A stretch of DNA of 64,000 nt, from positions 1 to 64,000 of the IMG/VR virus record IMGVR_UViG_3300009151_009564; one strand, written 5' to 3'. The notes under the pieces were generated by a model that saw only the letters and a list, made by a program, of their open reading frames with translations, was not told the origin of the DNA and made no database searches. Below, piece after piece: positions 58,845-64,000 of this stretch. Position numbers and translations under genes: made by a program. The number at the start of each line of letters is the position of its first letter. Within the stretch, counting starts at the first letter, position 1. This DNA is from a virus.

Positions 58845-59175
58845 AATAGAAAAAAAATATTGTAGAGAAATTGTTGAATTTTTCTGTAAAGAAATTCCAA
58901 AGTTGTTAATACCTTCTTCAAATGACTTAAATCAGTTAAAATCTTATATACATAGTAGGCTTTGTTCGCAGTTTCAATCTAGGTTATATGGTACTCAACT
59001 AGTAAAAGAATTTCGGGTAGAAGTAAATCTATTGGATAAAGACAAAAGAAGGGATTCTGTTATTGATAATATCCTAGATGATTCCAAAATATTAGAACCT
59101 AATATAATAGTTGTTTTGAAATATAATGATTTTACATTTGAAACATTAGAACAAAGAATCGATTTTTTAATATAA
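58828..59175 (+). CDS. Hypothetical protein, 115 aa
   Basis: Starts MNELIEIEKKYCREIVEFF; helical first half, mixed second half, ending LEQRIDFLI. No family recognised. Coupled to the preceding gene by overlap and to the P-loop gene by a five-base gap. Confidence 0.6.
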   Translation: MNELIEIEKKYCREIVEFFCKEIPKLLIPSSNDLNQLKSYIHSRLCSQFQSRLYGTQLVKEFRVEVNLLDKDKRRDSVIDNILDDSKILEPNIIVVLKYNDFTFETLEQRIDFLI

Positions 59176-59179
59176 AAAT

Positions 59180-59701
59180 ATGAAAAAAACAATATTTATA
59201 AATTTATTTGGTGGTCCGGGTACGGGTAAGTCAACCCTATGTGCAGCTATTTTTACTGAGTTAAAAACTCGTAGTGTTGATTGTGAGATGGCACTTGAAT
59301 ATGTTAAAGACCTTGTGTGGGAAGAATCATTCAAGAAGATTGAAAACCAGATTTATATTTTTGGTAAGCAACAAAACCGTTTATTTAGACTTAATGATAA
59401 AGTTAATGTTGTTATAACAGACTCACCTTTATTGAATAGTATTGTTTATTACACCGGTGATAATCCACATTTCAAGGATTGTGTTATGTGGGAGTTTAAA
59501 AAGTTAGATTCTATCAACTATTATTTAAGTCGTTCTTTTGAATATGTTAATAATGGTAGGATGCAAACTTTGGAAGAAGCTAAAAAGGTTGATGACAACT
59601 ATAAGAAGTTACTTGATGATAATGGAGTAGATTATATTCTATTAGATGCTGGATTGGAAAATGTTCCAAGGATAGTTAATGATATATTAAAATTACTATA
59701 A
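59180..59701 (+). CDS. P-loop ATPase/kinase (AAA_28-like), 173 aa
   Basis: Walker A GGPGTGKST (residues about 11-19) after a hydrophobic strand IFINLF; VVITDSPLL fits a Walker B of the NadR/deoxynucleoside-kinase type, and RSFEYVNNGRMQT may hold a lid arginine. Likely phosphorylates a nucleoside or small metabolite. The TAA overlaps the next ATG (TAATG at 59699-59703). Confidence 0.8.
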   Translation: MKKTIFINLFGGPGTGKSTLCAAIFTELKTRSVDCEMALEYVKDLVWEESFKKIENQIYIFGKQQNRLFRLNDKVNVVITDSPLLNSIVYYTGDNPHFKDCVMWEFKKLDSINYYLSRSFEYVNNGRMQTLEEAKKVDDNYKKLLDDNGVDYILLDAGLENVPRIVNDILKLL

Positions 59702-59901
59702 TGAAAAAAATAATTATATTACTTGTTTTACTTATTGTATCCGTTGAGGTTAATGCTCAATGTGGATTTCGATATAATTATATTATTTGGTTGAAAAGTC
59801 AGGATACTGCTCGTAAGTGTCATCGAGATACTCCTAAAGTAGATCTTAAAACGACTAAAATGATTAAACCGGTTAAAGACACAAGAAAATTTGTTAAATA
59901 A
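59701..59901 (+). CDS. Small secreted/periplasmic protein, 66 aa
   Basis: Clear signal peptide MKKIIILLVLLIVSVEVNAQ with A-Q cleavage typical of Bacteroidota secretion; mature part about 46 residues, basic (KVDLKTTKMIKPVKDTRKFV), with two cysteines that could form a disulfide. Not a lipoprotein by lipobox. Possible roles are lysis or superinfection control; no homologue recognised. Confidence 0.68.
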   Translation: MKKIIILLVLLIVSVEVNAQCGFRYNYIIWLKSQDTARKCHRDTPKVDLKTTKMIKPVKDTRKFVK

Positions 59902-59921
59902 AAAACTTAGTCATATATTTG
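59890..59921 (+). promoter_or_regulatory. Host-type promoter of tRNA-Arg
   Basis: TTTG (59890-59893), 20-bp spacer, TATATTTG (59914-59921), 17 bases before the tRNA 5' end. Confidence 0.65.
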
Positions 59922-59938
59922 TAATATATATGATAAAT

Positions 59939-60011
59939 GGTTCCATCTTTCAATGGATCAGGAAATGGAGCTTCTACCTCCACAATACAGGTTCGAATCC
60001 TGTTGGAACCA
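59939..60011 (+). tRNA. tRNA-Arg (anticodon UCU)
   Basis: Seven-bp acceptor GGTTCCA/TGGAACC, D arm TTTC/GGAA, anticodon stem TGGAG/CTCCA with loop CTTCTAC (anticodon TCT), T arm ACAGG-TTCGAAT-CCTGT, discriminator A. CCA is not encoded. Reads AGA, frequent in this AT-rich genome. Confidence 0.93.
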
Positions 60012-60012
60012 C

Positions 60013-60046
60013 AAAAAAATCCTAAATTTCATTTAGGATTTTTTTT
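60013..60046. terminator. Terminator after tRNA-Arg, shared with convergent gene
   Basis: AAAAATCCTAAAT pairs with ATTTAGGATTTTT around the loop TTC; T8 tail on the plus strand and A7 on the other, so it can work in both directions. Confidence 0.85.
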
Positions 60047-60945
60047 ATCCATTTACGAATAGACGTATCTGATACTCCATATTTTCTACCTGTCCCACAG
60101 TAACCAAGTTCTTCTACTTGTTTTAGTAACTGTTCTAAAGGTGGTCTATCCAACTTTTCTCTTGATTTATCAAAGCACTTTTTACAACGGTTGTTACCTG
60201 TCCAGACCTGTATTCCACAAGAACAAAAACTTTTATTTTTTGGTTTGTTTAGACTTTCTAATAAATATTTATCATAATCAAAATGTTCTAGTGGTTTATT
60301 ATCAATAATAGATCTAATTAAATGGGTCATTTTTTCTTCATTAAAAAATAAACTATAGTGTAATTCATACACCTTATATCCAAGATTGGAAATAAAATCG
60401 TGTCTTTCTTGATAGTATGGTTTTAGTGATCCGTCCTTATTGTAATGTTGATTACCATTTACCTCTATTGCTATTTTATATTGTGGTAATGATATATCAA
60501 TAGAAAATGATCTTTCATCTGACGGTGAGTGTTCTGGTAAGTATTTAATACTTAGCCCGTCTAATACTTTCTTAAAATTTTCACACGGAGCTGATTTAAA
60601 CTTTGTATTTTTTTTCCATGGATGTTTATCCGGGTTTTCCTTTAGATATTGTTTTCTTTTTTCGGATATTTTTAATTTAGTTTCATCACTAGGTTTACAT
60701 CGAGGTTTTATTTTATACATAATCATCCTTGTCTCTTCTTCAGTTCTCATTCTAACATTATTATCTTCTAAAAACTTTCTTAGTATAGTAAAGGTTGATT
60801 TATAATTGATACTTAATTGAGTTAAACTCAAACCAGAATTATATTCTTCTATAATAGAAGTATTCAAATTACAATTGTTTTGATGTCTTATACAAGCACC
60901 ATTATTCTTGAATAAGATATTACATTTATTACATTTATATTCCAT
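60022..60945 (-). CDS. Zinc-finger homing endonuclease, VSR-like, 307 aa
   Basis: N-terminal C2HC finger (YKCNKCNILFKN with H and C at HQNNC), helical linker, VSR/DUF559-like nuclease core FSIDISLPQYKIAIEVNGNQ with HYNK and VYELHYS, then a second zinc site (CSCG ... CKKC) and a terminal helix-turn-helix (YGVSDTSIRKWIKK). It sits right beside tRNA-Arg and uses the same terminator. An ACTAATATATA motif lies four bases before its ATG. Confidence 0.82.
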   Translation of the reverse strand: MEYKCNKCNILFKNNGACIRHQNNCNLNTSIIEEYNSGLSLTQLSINYKSTFTILRKFLEDNNVRMRTEEETRMIMYKIKPRCKPSDETKLKISEKRKQYLKENPDKHPWKKNTKFKSAPCENFKKVLDGLSIKYLPEHSPSDERSFSIDISLPQYKIAIEVNGNQHYNKDGSLKPYYQERHDFISNLGYKVYELHYSLFFNEEKMTHLIRSIIDNKPLEHFDYDKYLLESLNKPKNKSFCSCGIQVWTGNNRCKKCFDKSREKLDRPPLEQLLKQVEELGYCGTGRKYGVSDTSIRKWIKKILNEI

Positions 60946-60949
60946 ATTA

Positions 60950-60960
60950 TATATATTAGT
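60950..60960 (-). promoter_or_regulatory. Phage-type promoter motif variant
   Basis: Minus-strand ACTAATATATA, four bases upstream of the endonuclease ATG at 60945; shares the TAATATATA core. Confidence 0.4.
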
Positions 60961-61057
60961 ATAAGTCTGTTCCGTTGTTCGATTTTTTATTAATCGGGAC
61001 TTTTTTTTATGGATTTTTTTTAGTATTTTTGATACTACATGATATGATATATATTAT

Positions 61058-61522
61058 ATGGATAAATTTTCAAAAATAACAGAAAGTGTTACTAATCCAA
61101 TAAAAATCGGATTAGATTTACACGGTGTGATAGACTCAATGCCTGAGTTCTTTGCTTTCTTCACAAAGGCTATGATTACATCGGGAGCAGAGGTACACAT
61201 TATTACGGGTGGAGCATCAGAAGATGATAAAAAACTATTGAAGGAATATAATATACAATATACCCACATATTCTCGATTTCGGATCATCACAGAGAGTTA
61301 GGTACACCAACTACAAAACTTCACCCAAAACATGGGTTTATGATGGTTAGTGATGAAGAATGGGATAAAACAAAAGGTGAGTATTGTCGTAAAAATAACA
61401 TATCTTTACATATAGATGATACATTAGTTTATAATGATTACTTTACAACTCCTTTTGCAAGGTTGTGGACACACAATAACCGTCCTAAAGGAGATCATAA
61501 GGATTCCAAACACTTATTATAA
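61058..61522 (+). CDS. HAD-like phosphatase with capsid-targeting-like start, 154 aa
   Basis: Begins MDKFSKITESV, then a HAD motif IGLDLHGVIDSM (D20, with His at the +2 position instead of Asp, as in some phage 5'-nucleotidase-like HADs), motif II VHIITGG, and motif IV-like SLHIDDTLVYNDYF. The His at +2 may alter catalysis. Substrate unknown. Its TAA overlaps the next ATG (TAATG). Confidence 0.75.
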   Translation: MDKFSKITESVTNPIKIGLDLHGVIDSMPEFFAFFTKAMITSGAEVHIITGGASEDDKKLLKEYNIQYTHIFSISDHHRELGTPTTKLHPKHGFMMVSDEEWDKTKGEYCRKNNISLHIDDTLVYNDYFTTPFARLWTHNNRPKGDHKDSKHLL

Positions 61523-61689
61523 TGAATAGATATTGTAAGAAATGTGATTCATTGGTACAACCGGACTCAAAAATAGGTTCTGGTACATTACCAGATTGGT
61601 ATAAGTGTCCGAAGTGTGGTAGAGTACATTCAGCGACCACTATGAATAAACAAAAACATAGAGATAAAATTTTAAAAAAGATATTATGA
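61522..61689 (+). CDS. Zinc-ribbon mini protein with RDKILKKIL tail, 55 aa
   Basis: Short gene: ATG 61522, TGA 61687-61689. Two CxxC knuckles, YCKKCDS and YKCPKCGRVH, form a zinc ribbon. C-terminus KHRDKILKKIL belongs to the recurrent RDxKIxxIL group. TAATG coupling on the left and ATGA on the right support expression. Confidence 0.75.
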   Translation: MNRYCKKCDSLVQPDSKIGSGTLPDWYKCPKCGRVHSATTMNKQKHRDKILKKIL

Positions 61690-62132
61690 AGATAAGTGCA
61701 GGAACTGCTATAATTTACAGAAATAAAATATTACTATGTCATCCAACGAATAACAGTTGGGTGAATTCTTTCTCTTTACCTAAAGGTGGTGTTGATGAAG
61801 GAGAAACTATTATAGATGCTGCACTTCGGGAGACAATGGAAGAAGTAGGTATTGCTATTAAGCGTACTCAAATATCAAACTTAAACAGTCCACTTGAGTT
61901 TGATTATATAAATAAGAAGAATGAACTTTTCAAAAGGGTTTATGTTTATGTTGTCAAGATCGATGACTTGTCTGAAATAGGATTAAAGTCTGAGATACTA
62001 CCAACCGATCAGTTGCAGATATCGGAGGTCGATTGGGCTGGGTTCTTGAATATTGAGGAAGCTCATATTAAGATTTTCTACAGGTTTAAATCACTTTTAA
62101 CTGATTTCTTACATGAAGATCAAACAGTATAA
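61686..62132 (+). CDS. Nudix hydrolase, 148 aa
   Basis: Complete Nudix box GGVDEGETIIDAALRETMEE followed by VGI (G34, E40, R48, E49, E52, E53). Hydrolyses a nucleoside diphosphate linked to another group. Single-domain. Possible jobs: cleaning oxidised dNTPs, NAD- or alarmone-type substrates, or RNA cap removal. Overlaps the next gene by 20 bases. Confidence 0.92.
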   Translation: MKISAGTAIIYRNKILLCHPTNNSWVNSFSLPKGGVDEGETIIDAALRETMEEVGIAIKRTQISNLNSPLEFDYINKKNELFKRVYVYVVKIDDLSEIGLKSEILPTDQLQISEVDWAGFLNIEEAHIKIFYRFKSLLTDFLHEDQTV

Positions 62133-62691
62133 TTTTATTAGAGGTAAGTCGAATACAGGTAAAAGTATGGCGGTTATTTCGTTGGTTAAAAACCTTCGTA
62201 ATATAACAATATACTTTGACCTTGATTTAGGTAATCCGTCTAAATTTAAATCTCTAAAGGGTAGTAATGTGACGGTTATTACTATGCAGAACCCAACATA
62301 TACTACATTGTTAAAAACTATAGTTTCTCTTAATGAGAACTGTTTTGAAATGTATAATTTTGTGTTTGATTCTACGGATAGGTTGGATGGTAGTTTTACT
62401 GAGTTCTTAGAAGTTTTACCTAAAAACCATCGATATTTCTTCGTTACAAACAATATATCAGTTAAACCGGATAATGCTTATAACTGGGAACAAAGTGAGA
62501 TTATGTCTTATCATGATTTTTATATTATTCCTCCTAATAGTGTATCTGTTTTTGATATGATTAGAAAAGAGGATGGTGATATTCATATGTATAATCTGAA
62601 TACAAAGGAATCTTATAATATTGGTGATATATCACAGGCTATAAGAAACATGAAAATAAATGAAGTGTTGTCAAATGAAACCGAAACTTAA
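62113..62691 (+). CDS. P-loop NTPase with RNMKINEVL tail, 192 aa
   Basis: Walker A RGKSNTGKSM (about 10-19), Walker B-like FVFDSTDRLDG (about 84-94), then VTNNISVKP, a RecA-like core in miniature. No family name. Near the end, IRNMKINEVLSNE resembles the recurrent C-terminal peptide. Overlaps neighbours on both sides. Confidence 0.75.
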   Translation: MKIKQYNFIRGKSNTGKSMAVISLVKNLRNITIYFDLDLGNPSKFKSLKGSNVTVITMQNPTYTTLLKTIVSLNENCFEMYNFVFDSTDRLDGSFTEFLEVLPKNHRYFFVTNNISVKPDNAYNWEQSEIMSYHDFYIIPPNSVSVFDMIRKEDGDIHMYNLNTKESYNIGDISQAIRNMKINEVLSNETET

Positions 62692-62947
62692 ATATCTTGA
62701 TGAGTTATATCTAAAAGAAGCCAAATCCTCTAAAAGAATTGGTTATTGGTGGTATTATGATAGTGATTATTATAATGACTATTTTGATAGGTTTGAGCAC
62801 TATGATTGTTCTGATGCTTATTACTGGTATTATGATTGGTTGGAAGACCCGACTAGGTGGCGGGATGAGAAAATATCGGAAATTTTAGGAGAGAAAACCA
62901 AGCCTACATTGGGTGATATTTTTCCAGAAAGTTTGACTATCAAATAA
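62675..62947 (+). CDS. Tyr/Trp/Asp-rich small protein, 90 aa
   Basis: Start placed at 62675 (MKPKLKYLDELYLKEA); an ATG at 62660 is also in frame. Residues about 23-55 are extremely aromatic and acidic, with runs such as YWWYYDSDYYNDYF and DAYYWYYDWLED. Then RWRDEKISEILGEK, a copy of the recurrent peptide, followed by 20 more residues. No family recognised. Confidence 0.68.
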   Translation: MKPKLKYLDELYLKEAKSSKRIGYWWYYDSDYYNDYFDRFEHYDCSDAYYWYYDWLEDPTRWRDEKISEILGEKTKPTLGDIFPESLTIK

Positions 62948-62963
62948 ATTTGATTTATCTTTG
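62932..62963 (+). promoter_or_regulatory. Host-type promoter
   Basis: TTTG (62932-62935), 20-bp spacer, TATCTTTG (62956-62963); the ATG at 62978 is 14 bases further on. Confidence 0.65.
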
Positions 62964-62977
62964 TTTAAACAAACGAT

Positions 62978-63118
62978 ATGAACGAGTTACTTAATATTGA
63001 ATATATCAGGGAAAACATTGTTTCGGATTCATTATATAATGATTTTAATGTAATGACATCTGACTTCTTAATGAAGCAAGAAATGAATAAACTTTTATAT
63101 GAAATGGAACAGTCCTAA
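62978..63118 (+). CDS. Small hypothetical protein, 46 aa
   Basis: ATG 62978, TAA 63116-63118, right after a well-formed promoter. Acidic and helical: MNELLNIEYIRENIV at the start and NKLLYEMEQS at the end. Overlaps the following membrane-protein gene by 20 bases. Confidence 0.55.
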   Translation: MNELLNIEYIRENIVSDSLYNDFNVMTSDFLMKQEMNKLLYEMEQS

Positions 63119-63287
63119 GTTCAACTTAGTAATCGGTATTATTTGTGGTTTGGTAGCGACCTTACATACTTTCTATGGTTTAAATCATGGATTTGATGAT
63201 AAAACTACTTTTCACGCAAGTATATCAGGATTTTTATCTGGTTTAAACTTATTTATTTATATCAGGTCGGGTGGCCGAGTGAAGTAG
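63099..63287 (+). CDS. Small two-helix membrane protein, 62 aa
   Basis: Two hydrophobic segments, FNLVIGIICGLVATLHTFYG and FHASISGFLSGLNLFIYI, separated by a short polar turn; probably inner membrane. The last 23 bases, including the stop codon, lie within the tRNA-Cys gene, which is unusual. Function unknown. Confidence 0.6.
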   Translation: MKWNSPKFNLVIGIICGLVATLHTFYGLNHGFDDKTTFHASISGFLSGLNLFIYIRSGGRVK

Positions 63288-63336
63288 GCGTAGGATTGCA
63301 AATCCTATAACGGTGGTTTGAATCCATCCCTGACCT
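63265..63336 (+). tRNA. tRNA-Cys (anticodon GCA)
   Basis: Acceptor GGTCGGG/CCTGACC (one G-U), D arm GCC/GGC, anticodon stem TAGGA/TCCTA with loop TTGCAAA, T arm GGTGG-TTTGAAT-CCATC, discriminator U as usual for tRNA-Cys. CCA not encoded. Overlaps the end of the upstream coding region. Confidence 0.92.
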
Positions 63337-63348
63337 CAAATCTTTTTT

Positions 63349-63576
63349 ATGGAAGAAATTATATTACAAAATGGTTATCAGAAACTTAGCCATGGTTATA
63401 AGAAAGTGATAGTTCAGGATGGATGTTCAATAGAACACTTTATTACTTTATTTACAGAATCCAAGGTTCAATTATTCTCCTTCTATGAAGATGGTGAAGA
63501 GAAGATTTATGATACCTCCGTTGTTGAAATGACACCGGAGATTTTACAAACATTTATTAACGTATTAGTTAAATAA
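63349..63576 (+). CDS. Small hypothetical protein, 75 aa
   Basis: Unrecognised alpha/beta protein: MEEIILQNGYQKLSHGYKKV start and a helical end ending TFINVLVK. It begins 13 bases after the tRNA-Cys and ends seven bases before the YqeY-like gene, so it may be read from the same transcript. Confidence 0.58.
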   Translation: MEEIILQNGYQKLSHGYKKVIVQDGCSIEHFITLFTESKVQLFSFYEDGEEKIYDTSVVEMTPEILQTFINVLVK

Positions 63577-63583
63577 CTATATT

Positions 63584-63988
63584 ATGACAATCGAAATGAA
63601 AATTAACGCTGATTTTATGGTAGCTTTCAAAGCACGTAATACAACAGCAAAGACCCTTTTGGGAACGGTAAAGGGTGAGATGCAGAACCTTAAAAAAGTC
63701 CTTATGGTTGAAAGTCTTTCAGATGAGAAATCTATTGAACTTCTGAATAAGTTTGCAAAAAACATGAAGGAAACAATTCGATTAACTAATGACGAAGCAA
63801 CCAAAGATGAACTTGCTATTATCGAATCATACCTTCCAAAACAAATGTCTGAAGATGAAGTAAACGCTAAGCTTGACGAAGTATTAGCATCAGGTGCAAC
63901 AAACATCGGAGCTATTATGAAAGCATTTGCTGGTCTTCCAGTCGACAAGAAAGTATTGTCTGAACTTGCTAAATCTAAAATGGCATGA
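63584..63988 (+). CDS. YqeY-like (GatB/YqeY domain) protein, 134 aa
   Basis: Matches the YqeY family across most of its length: helical N-terminus (FKARNTTAKTLLGTVKGEMQ), middle TKDELAIIESYLPKQMSEDE (the hallmark ELAxIexYLPxQLsexE), and C-terminus MKAFAGLPVDKKVLSELAKS. The domain is related to the tRNA-binding C-terminus of GatB. Cellular role is poorly known. Start could also be the in-frame ATG at 63596. Codons are C-rich, suggesting strong expression. Confidence 0.85.
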   Translation: MTIEMKINADFMVAFKARNTTAKTLLGTVKGEMQNLKKVLMVESLSDEKSIELLNKFAKNMKETIRLTNDEATKDELAIIESYLPKQMSEDEVNAKLDEVLASGATNIGAIMKAFAGLPVDKKVLSELAKSKMA

Positions 63989-64000
63989 TTAAAGTATCAA
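63986..64000 (+). CDS. Possible start of next gene (truncated by window end)
   Basis: ATG at 63986 overlaps the TGA of the YqeY-like gene (ATGA) and opens a frame that runs off the window (MIKVS). Inferred only from the typical overlap pattern. Confidence 0.3.

Noticed and set aside
60981-61037. Weak hairpins before 61058 (CGATT...AATCG and TAGTAT...ATACTA)
   Set aside because: Stems of five to six A/T-rich base pairs are expected by chance here, and there is no upstream plus-strand gene to terminate.
1-64000. CRISPR arrays, insertion sequences, attachment sites, replication origin
   Set aside because: No regularly spaced repeat array, transposase or integrase was seen. Nothing pointing to an attachment site or an origin could be supported.

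Overview
The window reads as a segment of a large, AT-rich, tailed phage genome (T4-like myovirus gene content) infecting a Bacteroidota host. Phage evidence: a UvsX-type recombinase, a gp46/SbcC-type recombination ATPase, a RuvC-fold resolvase, a TOPRIM primase, an NAD-dependent DNA ligase, an RNA ligase, very large virion proteins, several homing endonucleases, two tRNAs, and dense overlapping gene packing (TAATG, ATGA). Host evidence: promoters of the Bacteroidota primary-sigma type (TTTG, 19-20 bp, TAnnTTTG), almost no Shine-Dalgarno sequences, and a secreted protein ending in a gliding-motility / type IX secretion type-B sorting domain.

Layout. 1-2625 (minus): small genes and ligA. 2687-5074: a two-domain glycosyltransferase and an unknown gene. 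5144-13100 (plus): three coupled virion genes (1067, 1354 and 229 aa). 13134-18711: UVR-motif protein, S1-like RNA-binding protein, N6-adenine methylase, an L7/L12-like protein and a degenerate CoaE-like protein. 18751-24993: primase, tandem paralogs, DEDDh exonuclease, M16 peptidase, HD hydrolase. 25028-30836 (minus): Dam-like methylase, ClpP, a class I release factor interrupted by an in-frame UGA, nucleotidyltransferase, GIY-YIG endonuclease, RNA ligase. 30973-38886: homing endonuclease and a 2236-aa repeat-rich virion protein. 38876-47479 (mostly minus): DnaJ-like protein, small coupled genes, the gp46 gene broken inside its Walker A motif by a split intein with a free-standing endonuclease between the halves, and a RuvC-like resolvase. 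47537-53417: small zinc and membrane proteins, uvsX, homing endonuclease, paralogous small proteins. 53451-55697: T9SS-type surface protein. 55768-64000 (plus): metallophosphatase, overlapping small genes, GreA, HAD proteins, Nudix, P-loop proteins, tRNA-Arg, tRNA-Cys, YqeY-like protein.

How it may work together. A host-type promoter class precedes enzymes and tRNA genes. A second, phage-specific-looking AT motif (TTTAATATATA) precedes virion genes and many genes whose products begin with a short peptide like the T4 capsid-targeting sequence (for example MKKYQQFILE on the exonuclease), which suggests a late regulon of proteins carried inside the head. Several genes act on host translation or transcription (S1-like, L7/L12-like, release factor, YqeY-like, two tRNAs, GreA). 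The most striking items are the release factor with an in-frame UGA, the split intein in the gp46 P-loop, the capsid-targeting-like N-termini, a recurring C-terminal peptide (RDEKInxIL) on at least ten small proteins, and the T9SS-type secreted protein. All function calls come from reading motifs; no database search was possible.
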